Shown here: positions 1 through 8,460 of the stretch, piece by piece | Numbering within the stretch: the first letter of the stretch is position 1 | Layout: every line of letters begins with the position of its first letter | NCBI GenBank assembly: GCA_018266795.1 | Contig: JAFDZV010000033.1 | Span: 124,001 to 188,000 of the forward strand | DNA: 64,000 bases | Source: Bacteroidota bacterium | GTDB lineage: Bacteria > Bacteroidota > Ignavibacteria > OLB7 | Direction: 5' to 3' | Made by a program: the position numbers and the translations under genes | Notes under the pieces: generated by a model | Told to the model about the DNA's origin: nothing | Databases searched by the model: none | The model's input: the letters and a program-made list of their open reading frames with translations, nothing else

Positions 1-1156
1 CCATCGTGGGCGTGCCGCCCTGATCGATGTTTCCAATCCATTCGATACGCGGTATGCTGGTGGCCGCGAGGTTGAACGTACGCGAGTTGCCGCGATCATC
101 GGCGATTGTCAACTGCGCCCGGCGAACGCCGATTCCGGTTGGATGGAAGATGATCGACGGAGTTGTCGGGAATTCGCTCGAGACCGTGCCGTTATCCGGA
201 TCGATGGAGTAGTCGTTCGCATTCAGTCCGGTGATCGTGGCAGTGTAGTTACGGTCGGAGCAGACCGACTCCAGGCCCATGCTGAACGGCAGCCACGTCG
301 TGGTGGAGAAGTTCTCCGCCTGCTTGTCCGAGAGAAGCACATCGCCATCCAGCATGCCGACGGTTCCACCCTGGCTGAGGTCGCCGGTGAACTCGATCTG
401 GCACGGAACGAACTCGTATACCGTGCCGCCCGGGATCTGCGGGCCGCTCGGGTAGAAGTAATCGTTGACTTCGGTGGTGCTCGTGGAGGCTCCCTCCCAG
501 TCCGGCGACACGCTCAGGAAGTTCGTAGAGCTTGTAGCCATCCCGATCGATGCACCGTTGTTGTTGTAGTTCGGGTTGAGGTAATCGTAGTAGAACTCGA
601 TTCGGTTCGTCCCTTCATACAGGCGCACCTGGAAGCTGCTGTAGTTGAAATCGAAGTAGTCCGTCTCGATGTTCCGATAGCTGATCACCAGGATGCGGTT
701 CGGTGCATCACCGATCACGCCGTAGTCGATAACCCCGTCGAATCCATCGTTGACCACGTCCGGAACGCGCATGTCGTCCCAGTATGCAGCGATGTGCGGC
801 GTGTTGGCAAGAGTGTAGTTGAAACCGCCGCTCCCATCGCAGTCGCCGGACATCGTGGTAAGCTGATTGAGCCAGCAGGGTGAAACAGGAAGCGGGCCGA
901 ACCCGATCAACCCGTTTGAACTTGCCGTGAACTGGGTGTAGGCCTGGCCATCGAACACGAACGAGAATCCGATGCTCTTGGGATCCGAGGTCTCATCATC
1001 GGCACCCGCCGTGAGAAGCGGAGAGGTGAACGGTGGCTCCATCCACTCGCTCTGGCTAACCTGGAAGCCATAATCGGCGAGGCTCGCTCGCATCTCCGAT
1101 GTTGCCATCATCAGCGCTATCATAGCGCCGACGATCAAGAAATAACGCTTTCGCAT
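1..1156 (-). CDS. Secreted beta-rich protein, truncated by window edge
   Basis: An open frame starts at the ATG at 1156 and runs off the left edge after about 385 codons, so only the N-terminal part is present. The start is preceded by an AGGAG about ten bases upstream. The N-terminus (MRKRYFLIVGAMIALMMA) is a signal peptide. The next roughly 220 residues are rich in Tyr, Asn, Phe and Gly, with repeated aromatic stretches typical of a secreted beta-sandwich. The end of the visible part (around residues 290-370) resembles the Ig-like repeats of choice-of-anchor D/SPD-2-type domains, with an FxPTGIG-type turn. The missing C-terminus would show whether it carries a T9SS sorting domain. No enzymatic motif is visible and the function is unknown. 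Confidence 0.75.
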   Translation of the reverse strand, partial: MRKRYFLIVGAMIALMMATSEMRASLADYGFQVSQSEWMEPPFTSPLLTAGADDETSDPKSIGFSFVFDGQAYTQFTASSNGLIGFGPLPVSPCWLNQLTTMSGDCDGSGGFNYTLANTPHIAAYWDDMRVPDVVNDGFDGVIDYGVIGDAPNRILVISYRNIETDYFDFNYSSFQVRLYEGTNRIEFYYDYLNPNYNNNGASIGMATSSTNFLSVSPDWEGASTSTTEVNDYFYPSGPQIPGGTVYEFVPCQIEFTGDLSQGGTVGMLDGDVLLSDKQAENFSTTTWLPFSMGLESVCSDRNYTATITGLNANDYSIDPDNGTVSSEFPTTPSIIFHPTGIGVRRAQLTIADDRGNSRTFNLAATSIPRIEWIGNIDQGGTPTM

Positions 1157-1755
1157 AATGCACGTGCTCCTAATGGGATGGGATGACGGCCGAAACCGTT
1201 GTGCCACCGGTTCCGACATTTCTTTTCGAAGCATAGCAGTCCCCATCGTGGGGGATGCCACAATGCCTGTCCAGCCGGGTTATCGACAAGGATGCTCGCC
1301 GTAGGCGCGGCGTTCACGCAGTGGATACATTTCGCATGCTGGACACAGGCGAAAAGAACTTGTCGCGTAGCTCGGGGTGTTAGTTTTTCAACTGAGCAAT
1401 CGCTTCAAAAACGATCTTACGTAGTTCGTTCCGATTATGAAAGGCCATTATCCACAGATAATGCCCTGTCGGGGAGGACTATGTGAAGAGCCACAACCGT
1501 TGGAACGGCAGCGGCGGGAAGAATTACGAGCGGCCGTGTGTGTGATCAAGCTGGCCACTATCAGATCGTTGGATCCGTTCCGCGCGGGGTGGGGCGCCGG
1601 AACGCAACACACTGACAAATGGGGGGTAATTACATGACCCGATTTCAACGTGAAACATCACATTGAAGACCGGTCGTTTGCAAAAAAGCTTTCAAATATC
1701 GAAATGGAGGAACTCCTGTGCAAGATTCTTCTCATAAGGACTGGGGTAAATCCTC
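1157..1755. other. Intergenic region with DnaA-box palindrome
   Basis: This 600-base gap lies between two minus-strand genes. None of its short open frames looks coding. It is less GC-rich than the flanks and contains a perfect DnaA box inside a palindrome (1446-1463), with two weaker DnaA-box-like sequences nearby (around 1278 and 1320). It should also hold the promoter of the secreted protein to its left. No tRNA or recognisable structured RNA was seen. Confidence 0.5.
1446..1463. promoter_or_regulatory. Palindrome containing a perfect DnaA box
   Basis: CATTATC and GATAATG form perfect 7-base inverted arms around a CACA spacer. The palindrome contains TTATCCACA at 1448-1456, a perfect match to the consensus DnaA box. 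It could be a DnaA-controlled operator or part of a DnaA titration site. With one perfect box, an origin is not supported. Confidence 0.4.
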
Positions 1756-4425
1756 TCAGCGAGCAGCCATGTTCCTCAGTCGTTCGAGTTCGCTCAGGGC
1801 CTGCATTGGAGTAAGGTTGTCCAGGTCGATCGCCTCTATATGAGTACGCAGTTGCTCCAGCATCGGATCGGCGGCGATCTCGAAGAGTGATATCTGCGGC
1901 GTGCGCTCCTCCGGGTGCGAGCGGCGGAGCGAACGGGTCCGGTCGCGAGCGATCCTTCCGCGCGCGGCCGCCTCCGCCAGTCCCTCCTCCGTACCGCCGA
2001 TGGGATTTCCCTCCGATGCGCTCTCGAGCTGCGCCATGATCTCCTTCGCGCGTGCGGTCACCTCCTCGGGGAGTCCGGCCATCTGTGCAACCTGGATTCC
2101 GTAGGAGTGATCGGCCGTTCCCGGGGCCACCTTCCGGAGAAAGATCACCTGATCGTCGTGCTCCCGTACCTCGACCTTATAATTATGGATGCGATCGAAG
2201 CGATCGGCGAGCGCGTTCAACTCGTGATAGTGCGTTGCGAAGAGCGTGCGGGCGCCCAGCACCTCATGAATATATTCGGTCATTGACCAGGCGATCGAGA
2301 TGCCGTCGAATGTGGAGGTGCCGCGGCCAACTTCGTCCAGCAGAACCAGGCTTGCCGGTGTCGCATTGTTCAGGATGTTCGCTGCCTCGTGCATCTCCAC
2401 CAGGAAGGTGCTCTCGCCGGCTGCGATATTGTCGTGGGCGCCCACACGGGTGAAGATCTTGTCCACCAGGCCGATCGTGGCGCGCTCCGCCGGAACGAAG
2501 GAGCCGATCTGGGCCAGCAGGACGATCAATCCCACCTGGCGGAGATAGGACGACTTGCCGGCCATGTTCGGGCCGGTGATGATTGCGATCTGGCGCGTGG
2601 CGGCATCGAGATCCGTCCCGTTCGGTACGTACCGCTCGCCGGGTGGGAGCAGCGTCTCGACAACGGGATGGCGTCCGCCAACGATCTCGAGCCGGGCGGA
2701 CTCCTCGATCGTCGGGCGCCGATAGTCCCGTTCCTGCGCCAGCCGCGCGAACCCTACCAGACAGTCGATCGTGGCCAGCATCTGCGCGTTGCGAAGGATC
2801 GCCTCGCTCCGCTCGGCCGCGAACGCCATCAGCTCCGCGAAGATCTCCCGCTCCAGGGTTGCCAGTTTCTCCTCCGCATGGAGGATCTTCTCCTCGTACT
2901 CCTTCAGCTCCGGCGTGATATATCGCTCGGCATTGGCCAGCGTCTGCCTGCGTATGTAATCGGCCGGTGTGCGGTCGCGGTTCGCGTTCGTGATCTCGAT
3001 ATAGTACCCGAAGACGTTGTTGTACCCCACTTTCAACGAGCTGATGCCGGTGCGCGCACGTTCCCGTTCCTGCATGCTCTCCAGGAAGCTCTTGCCGCTG
3101 GCGCGCAGTTCGCGCAGTTCGTCCAGTTCCTCGGAGAATCCGCTGCGTACGGCTCCTCCGTCCGCCAGGGTTGCCGGAGGTTCATCGGGGAGCGCGCGGC
3201 CAAGGTGCTCCACCAGTTCCTCGAGCGGATTCAACGAACGGGCAAGCCCGGCAAGCGCCTCGGAAGAGGCACGCTCGATCAGTTGAATCGCACGCGGAAG
3301 CCGTGCGATGGTGTCCCGTATCGCGCCGAGATCGCGCGGCGTTGCGCGGCCGGTTGCAACGCGCGCCACCATACGCTCCAGATCGCTCATCTGGCGCAGT
3401 TCCTTCTCCAACTCCGCGGCGATGGAAGGGGCCGCGTGCAGCGCTTCCACCGCGGAGAGCCGCCGCTCGATTGCCGCAAGCTGCTTGAGCGGATGAACCA
3501 GCCATCGCTTCAACAGCCGCCCGCCCATCGGAGTGGATGTGCGATCGATTACCGCCACCAGCGAGCCGGCCCTTCCGCCGTCGCGCGACGAATAGATGAT
3601 CTCCAGATTCCGCTTCGTGGCCGGGTCCAGCGCGATATAGTCTCCATACGCATACCGTGTCACCCGCCGTATATGGGCAAGGCGTGCGCGCTGCGTCTCC
3701 ATCAGATAGTGCATCGCCGCACCGGCCGCGACGATCGCCAGATGCTCGTCCTCCAGACCGAATCCCTTCAGCGACTGTGTGCCGAAGTGCTCGCGAAGCC
3801 GCCCCTCGGCGTAGTCTCGATCGAAGATCCATTCCTCGAGCTTCGTTATCCGGGGTTCGGAACTGATGCGCCTGCGTCCTACGAGATCTTTCTGCGCTCG
3901 GCTGATGATGATCTCCGCAGGGCCGATCGTCTCCAGCGTCTCGTCCACCTCCGCCTCCGGCATCTGCGCGGTCTGGAACTCGCCGGTCGAGATGTCGCAG
4001 AAGGCGATCCCCGCCATGCCCCGCTCCACGTAGAGCGCGGCGAGATAGTTGTTGCTGGAGGCGTCGAGCAGTTTCTCGCTCATCGCCACGCCGGGCGTCA
4101 CCACCTCGATCACATCACGCCGGACAATTCCCCGCGCAAGCTTGGGATCCTCCATCTGCTCACAGACGGCAACGCGATATCCGGCGCGAACCAGCTTCGG
4201 GAGATAGTTGTCCAGCTGGTGGTACGGGAAGCCCGCGAGCGGAGTATCCCCCTCGGCGCCGTTGGCGCGTTTGGTGAGGGTGATGCCGCAGACGCGCGAG
4301 GTGATGCCGGCGTCCTCCTCGAACGTTTCGTAGAAGTCGCCCAGCCGGAACAACAGAACAGTATCCGGGTACTTCTCCTTTATCTGATGATACTGCCGCA
4401 TCAACGGCGTACGCTGCTTGGACAT
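1756..4425 (-). CDS. mutS: DNA mismatch repair protein MutS
   Basis: MutS binds mismatches and small loops in newly replicated DNA and recruits MutL in an ATP-dependent way. The 889-residue product is full length. The N-terminal mismatch-reading domain carries the FYE motif (residues ~30-35). The lever/clamp region follows, then the ABC-type ATPase with Walker A GPNMAGKSS near residue 617, Walker B LVLLDEVG near 693, and the FATHYHE motif. The ATG at 4425 is chosen because the protein then begins SKQRTPLMRQYHQIK, like other MutS proteins; an upstream in-frame ATG at 4497 lies beyond a probable promoter (4485-4492). No mutL is nearby. Confidence 0.97.
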   Translation of the reverse strand: MSKQRTPLMRQYHQIKEKYPDTVLLFRLGDFYETFEEDAGITSRVCGITLTKRANGAEGDTPLAGFPYHQLDNYLPKLVRAGYRVAVCEQMEDPKLARGIVRRDVIEVVTPGVAMSEKLLDASSNNYLAALYVERGMAGIAFCDISTGEFQTAQMPEAEVDETLETIGPAEIIISRAQKDLVGRRRISSEPRITKLEEWIFDRDYAEGRLREHFGTQSLKGFGLEDEHLAIVAAGAAMHYLMETQRARLAHIRRVTRYAYGDYIALDPATKRNLEIIYSSRDGGRAGSLVAVIDRTSTPMGGRLLKRWLVHPLKQLAAIERRLSAVEALHAAPSIAAELEKELRQMSDLERMVARVATGRATPRDLGAIRDTIARLPRAIQLIERASSEALAGLARSLNPLEELVEHLGRALPDEPPATLADGGAVRSGFSEELDELRELRASGKSFLESMQERERARTGISSLKVGYNNVFGYYIEITNANRDRTPADYIRRQTLANAERYITPELKEYEEKILHAEEKLATLEREIFAELMAFAAERSEAILRNAQMLATIDCLVGFARLAQERDYRRPTIEESARLEIVGGRHPVVETLLPPGERYVPNGTDLDAATRQIAIITGPNMAGKSSYLRQVGLIVLLAQIGSFVPAERATIGLVDKIFTRVGAHDNIAAGESTFLVEMHEAANILNNATPASLVLLDEVGRGTSTFDGISIAWSMTEYIHEVLGARTLFATHYHELNALADRFDRIHNYKVEVREHDDQVIFLRKVAPGTADHSYGIQVAQMAGLPEEVTARAKEIMAQLESASEGNPIGGTEEGLAEAAARGRIARDRTRSLRRSHPEERTPQISLFEIAADPMLEQLRTHIEAIDLDNLTPMQALSELERLRNMAAR

Positions 4426-4484
4426 GAATAGTAGTGCGCTAGATCCGGTGCCTGTGATTACTCGATGTGATTCCCCGAGAGAAT

Positions 4485-4492
4485 CAAAGATA
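4485..4492 (-). promoter_or_regulatory. Bacteroidota-type -7 element upstream of mutS
   Basis: Read on the minus strand this is TATCTTTG, a perfect match to the Bacteroidota -7 consensus TAnnTTTG, 59 bases before the mutS ATG. No convincing -33 element is visible. The assignment is by motif and position only. Confidence 0.4.
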
Positions 4493-4681
4493 CGCACCCG
4501 GGCCGGTTGGCGCGGATGGACGTGCCGCGGCCGGAAAGGACGGCGGCCGGAAAGGGCCGGGCGTCACGTCCGCGCGATCGGAGTGTCACGCGTTCGATGT
4601 TCGTACCGACGGGTTTCGCAGCCGGCGGATATTCCGGCAGCACATCGGCACGATCGAGTACGGGAGACTGGCCGGACAACC

Positions 4682-5295
4682 ATGCGGTACCAGATTCATT
4701 TCATCGCATCGATCGCGATCGCTTCCGCCGTGCATCTGTTCGCCGTCGGGCGCTGCACGCCGATGCCCCCATCGGGGCCGCGATGCGGCATGACCGCACA
4801 TCGACCGGTTGCCGGCCGGGCAGACAGCGACAGCGTCGGCGTTCGGCCGGTTGCAGTCGCTGCGTCCGGGAAACGGCTCCCCGCGCTCGACGCGCACATC
4901 GGTCCGGGAGGAGCCGGCGGCCTGCGGCCGGCCTGGGCGTGCGCCTCTTCGATCGCGTGGCGGCGGAGGCGGGAGTTGGATACGGCCTGTACGTTCTCCC
5001 GGCGCTCTATCCAATCGACAATCTGCGCCGGCACAGCCTGCGGCTGAACATCCAGTGCTGGCCGAACCAGCCGATCATCGCAAGCCTTACCGCAGTCTGC
5101 GCAACGGGGCGCGAAACGCCCGCACAGTACGGCGTTGGAGCGGCGATAGGCTACTGGGGCTGGGGTGTGGGACCGCTGTTCGGGTTTGCCCGGTACGGCC
5201 TCTCGCTCGGCAACGCCCAGGATGCTTCGGGGCATCGAACGCGGAGGGTCGGGCTCAGCCTGGATGCGGGCTTCGGCGTTGTAGTGCTGCGTTGA
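4682..5295 (+). pseudogene. Frameshifted outer-membrane protein gene
   Basis: A frame starting at the ATG at 4682 encodes a signal peptide (MRYQIHFIASIAIASAVHLF) and continues to about 4925 (ALDAHIGPGGAG), then loses protein-like character. From about 4935 another frame takes over and encodes alternating small/aromatic beta-strand sequence (GLGVRLFDRVAAEAGVGYG, then AAIGYWGWGVGPLFGFARYG) down to the TGA at 5293. Joining them needs one added base near 4925-4935, a GC-rich, repetitive stretch (GGCGGCCTGCGGCCGGCC). The joined product would be about 204 residues with beta-barrel character. It could be a sequencing error in this run or a true pseudogene. It diverges from mutS. Confidence 0.5.
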
Positions 5296-5316
5296 TTGTA
5301 CATGTACGCACAGGCA

Positions 5317-5646
5317 TCACCACTCCTTGAATGCAAAGAAGACCGCGCCGAGGATGAAGAGAAAGGAGACGAGATAATTCCACTTCAGCTCTTCGCCGAG
5401 GTACCAGACGGAGAAGAATCCGAAGACGACGAGCGTTATCGCCTCCTGCATGATCTTGAGCTGTGCGGCGGAGAACGTGGCGGCGCCGATTCGGTTTGCG
5501 GGAACCTGGAGTGCGTACTCGAAGAAGGCGATGCCCCAGCTTATCAGGATAACCTCCCACAATGGCGCATCGCGATGCTTCAGATGGCCGTACCACGCGA
5601 ACGTCATGAAGATGTTCGACACAGTGAGCAGAACAACGGTCGTCAT
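5317..5646 (-). CDS. DUF486 family small membrane protein
   Basis: A 109-residue protein with about four hydrophobic helices spanning nearly its whole length. The sequence (NIFMTFAWYGHLKH near the N-terminus, SWGIAFFEYALQVPANRIG in the middle, a final AVFFAFKEW) matches the DUF486 family, which is related to the drug/metabolite transporter superfamily. No transported substrate is established for the family. It is convergent with the frameshifted outer-membrane protein gene, about 20 bases away. Confidence 0.85.
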   Translation of the reverse strand: MTTVVLLTVSNIFMTFAWYGHLKHRDAPLWEVILISWGIAFFEYALQVPANRIGAATFSAAQLKIMQEAITLVVFGFFSVWYLGEELKWNYLVSFLFILGAVFFAFKEW

Positions 5647-6036
5647 CGGTTCTTGAGCGATTCATATCGGGATGATGCGCCTTTCCGATAACCCTGCTGA
5701 GCGTCGCCGCCCGGGAGGTGGCGCAAACCACGGATTCGATCGCGATGATATGAAGATATCGTCCGGCTCCCCGGTTCCGTATTGTTTCAGCAGATGCCGA
5801 TATCCGTTCCTACCTTGCGCATCCGGCGCTCCTTCTGTAAACTTGTACCCTTTGAGCTTCCACCATCATGGACTGCATGGTCCGTGAGGCACTGAAGTTC
5901 CTTCTGCTGCCGGGAGAAGCTGTACAGAGAGACCCGGAGGATTTCCGGGCGTCCCCGATTGTGCGATCGTCGGCACCAAACCGTTGTCCCACCCGGTTGG
6001 GGATCGAGCCGACCAATCTAGCCTACGCGATTCTCT
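5647..6036. other. Intergenic region, no gene seen
   Basis: This 390-base gap lies between the divergent DUF486 gene and the first foldase gene. Nothing protein-like or structured stands out. It presumably contains the promoters of both neighbours, but no perfect TAnnTTTG element was found. Confidence 0.4.
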
Positions 6037-8211
6037 ATGACCCGACAGAACGAATGCTGCCAGCCGGCCGGGCGGTGTACCGCCGTGGTGCGCGCGCTGC
6101 TTTTCGCCACTCTCTTTCTGATTGCAGGCGGTTCCACCCTTCTTGTTGCTCAACCGAAGAAGAAGCAGGTGAAGCCGGCGCCGGCGAATCCTCAGACCGG
6201 CGTCCAGGCCGACGCTCCGGGCGTTTCCTCTGCGACTCTTCTGGAGGTTGGCCGCGAGAAGTTTTCCGTGGCGCAGATCGCCGACGCCTACAAGAGCAAG
6301 GCGAATCGCGGCGGTAAGACGTTCAGCCAGCTTTCTCGCGACAGCGCGCTGGACTTCATAAATCTGTACGCCAACTTTCGTCTGAAAGTACAGGCGGCGT
6401 TGGATGAGGGGATCGACAAGCGGCCCGAGGTGATCGCGGATCTGCGCACCAACCGGATGCAGCTTGCCGTTCCTCCCGCGCCGAACGTTGGCTATCTGCT
6501 GGAGCGCAAGCTGGTTGATCCTGCGATCCAGCGGATCTTCAAGCGCCGCGACGAGGAGCTGCTTCTCTCGGTGATCTATGTGGCGATGCGCCCGAACGAT
6601 CCCGCCGACACACTCCGTGCGTACAACCGCGCCCTCACGATTCTTCAACGTGTGAAGAACGGAGCGGACTTCGCGGAGATGGCGCACGATTCCTCGGACG
6701 ACCCCGCGACGAAGGATGCAGGTGGGCGGCTTCCCTCCTATATCACCGGCGGCCTTATCCTTCCCGTGCTGGAGGATGCCGCCTACGAGACCAGGGCCGG
6801 CACGATCTACCCGGGTCTGGTTCGCGTGCCGGCGGGCTTCGTGGTGTTGAAGGTGCTGGACCGTTCGCCCCGCGTAAAGATCCACGGCGCTCATATCCTT
6901 GTGATGACTCCCGCAAGCGACACCGATCCGAACAGCGATGCCCACAAGAAGGCAGAGGCTGCGCTGAAGCGCATTCGTGCCGGTGAGGATTTCGCGACGG
7001 TGGCCCGCGAGATGTCCGACGACAAGACGAGCGGCGCAAACGGCGGCGACTTCATGAGCTATTACACGCGCTCGCTCGGCTTCGAGGCCCGCAACGCCAA
7101 GCTGGAGCCGGAGATCGAGTCCGCGCTCTATCATCTGAAGGACGGCGAGGTTTCCGATCTGGTCCGCACGCAGAAGTTCGGCTATCATATTCTGAAGCGT
7201 CTGGACAGCAGGAAGATTACGTTCGACGAGGAGAAGGATGCGTTGCGCCAGATCTACAAGCAGCGGCTGATGGGGGATGATCGCACGGTGTTCGTTCATG
7301 GAGTGGTGGATCGTCATGGCCTGAAGATCAACCCGGCAACGTTCGATCAGGTGCTTGCGGCGGTGAATCAGAACGCCACGACTGCCGATACCGCCTGGGC
7401 GGCAGGGATTGGAAACGGCCTGCGCGGCGAGACGATGTTCGAGTACGGCGGTGTGAAGTACAGCGTTGGCGCGTGGATCGACTCCATGCGTGCGCGCCCG
7501 GATCTCCGGGCGGCGGCGCTGAGCCGCAAGGGCGTGCGCGACGCCATCTACACGCTCTTCGAGCAGACGGCCATGATAGACGAGGCCAAGAATCTGGAGC
7601 AGGAGTATCCGGAGTTCGCCTCGCTGATGCAGGAGTTCCGCGACGGTATCCTGATCTTCAACCTCGAGGACGAGATGATCTGGAAGAAGATGAATCAGGG
7701 CTACACGGAGGAGAAGGGGCGCGCGTTCTACGAGGCACACAAGGGGAAGTATCTCACGCAGCCGAAGTATGCCCTCACGGAGATCTTTCTCTACAAGGAT
7801 GACGACGTGAAGCCTGCTTATCAGAAGGCCCTTGCCGGGAGCGTACCGTTCGATACGCTGGCAACGCAGCTCACCGAGCGCGCGGGCTATCGCGAGCGGA
7901 ACGGACATTGGGGATTGAACACCGCGAAGAACTCCGACATCGTTGCGCAGGTGCTGAAGCTGAAGCCGAGCCTGAAGGCCGGTGATATCCTGGAGCCGTT
8001 CTCGTATCAGGGGGGCTGGAGCATCGTGCGCGTGGACAGCATCGAGGCACCGCGCCAGATGACGTTCGACGAGGCGAAGACCGAGGTGCAGGGGGATTTC
8101 GTGGACGATCTGCAGACGCAGCTGACGCACGACTGGGTTTCCCAGTTGCGTGCGAAGTACCATGTCCGTATCGACGAGAAGGTGCTCTCGGCTGCGGTGG
8201 CCGGCAACTAG
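6037..8211 (+). CDS. Periplasmic peptidyl-prolyl isomerase with three parvulin-like modules
   Basis: This is a SurA/PpiD-like foldase predicted to act on outer-membrane or secreted proteins in the periplasm. A hydrophobic stretch near residues 17-38 (VVRALLFATLFLIAGG) is a signal peptide or anchor after a short polar leader. Residues ~170-280 form a degenerate rotamase module. Residues ~281-392 form the clearest one, with HGAHILV, a GGDFMSYY-type segment and FGYHILKR. Residues ~574-675 look like a third module (QPKYALTEIFLYK ... GHWGLN ... GGWSIVRVDS). At 724 residues it is much longer than SurA (about 430). The next gene encodes a second, shorter foldase. The start at 6037 is the first ATG giving a plausible export signal. 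Confidence 0.9.
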   Translation: MTRQNECCQPAGRCTAVVRALLFATLFLIAGGSTLLVAQPKKKQVKPAPANPQTGVQADAPGVSSATLLEVGREKFSVAQIADAYKSKANRGGKTFSQLSRDSALDFINLYANFRLKVQAALDEGIDKRPEVIADLRTNRMQLAVPPAPNVGYLLERKLVDPAIQRIFKRRDEELLLSVIYVAMRPNDPADTLRAYNRALTILQRVKNGADFAEMAHDSSDDPATKDAGGRLPSYITGGLILPVLEDAAYETRAGTIYPGLVRVPAGFVVLKVLDRSPRVKIHGAHILVMTPASDTDPNSDAHKKAEAALKRIRAGEDFATVAREMSDDKTSGANGGDFMSYYTRSLGFEARNAKLEPEIESALYHLKDGEVSDLVRTQKFGYHILKRLDSRKITFDEEKDALRQIYKQRLMGDDRTVFVHGVVDRHGLKINPATFDQVLAAVNQNATTADTAWAAGIGNGLRGETMFEYGGVKYSVGAWIDSMRARPDLRAAALSRKGVRDAIYTLFEQTAMIDEAKNLEQEYPEFASLMQEFRDGILIFNLEDEMIWKKMNQGYTEEKGRAFYEAHKGKYLTQPKYALTEIFLYKDDDVKPAYQKALAGSVPFDTLATQLTERAGYRERNGHWGLNTAKNSDIVAQVLKLKPSLKAGDILEPFSYQGGWSIVRVDSIEAPRQMTFDEAKTEVQGDFVDDLQTQLTHDWVSQLRAKYHVRIDEKVLSAAVAGN

Positions 8212-8239
8212 CCCGGGAGCGTACGGAGCGAAGAAGATC

Positions 8240-8271
8240 AAGGGGAAGCGTCCGCTTGGGCGCTTCCCCTT
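8240..8271 (+). terminator. Hairpin between the two foldase genes
   Basis: AAGGGGAAGCG and CGCTTCCCCTT are perfect 11-bp arms around a 10-base loop, 28 bases after the upstream stop codon. There is only a weak T tract, so it may be a leaky terminator or an mRNA-stability stem between the two PPIase genes. Confidence 0.6.
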
Positions 8272-8460
8272 CTGCCGATTATGCGGCGATTGTCGTTCGG
8301 TTGCCGAAGCCGCCCGGTGCCCGTGCAGGAACCATTCTCCGGTGCGGCGCCCTCCCTGCACAGCGGCTCCGGGGGGCTTCCGTTGGGAGCCCAAATCACT
8401 ATTTTACGTGGCGGAAACGTCCACTCATGGCGTCCGTACCGGGCGCGTACGTTGCGTGCG

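Noticed and set aside
1642-1657. Sequence resembling a parS site (ACGTGAAACA half)
   Set aside because: Only one half matches the 16-bp consensus (12 of 16 at best), and no parAB genes are nearby.
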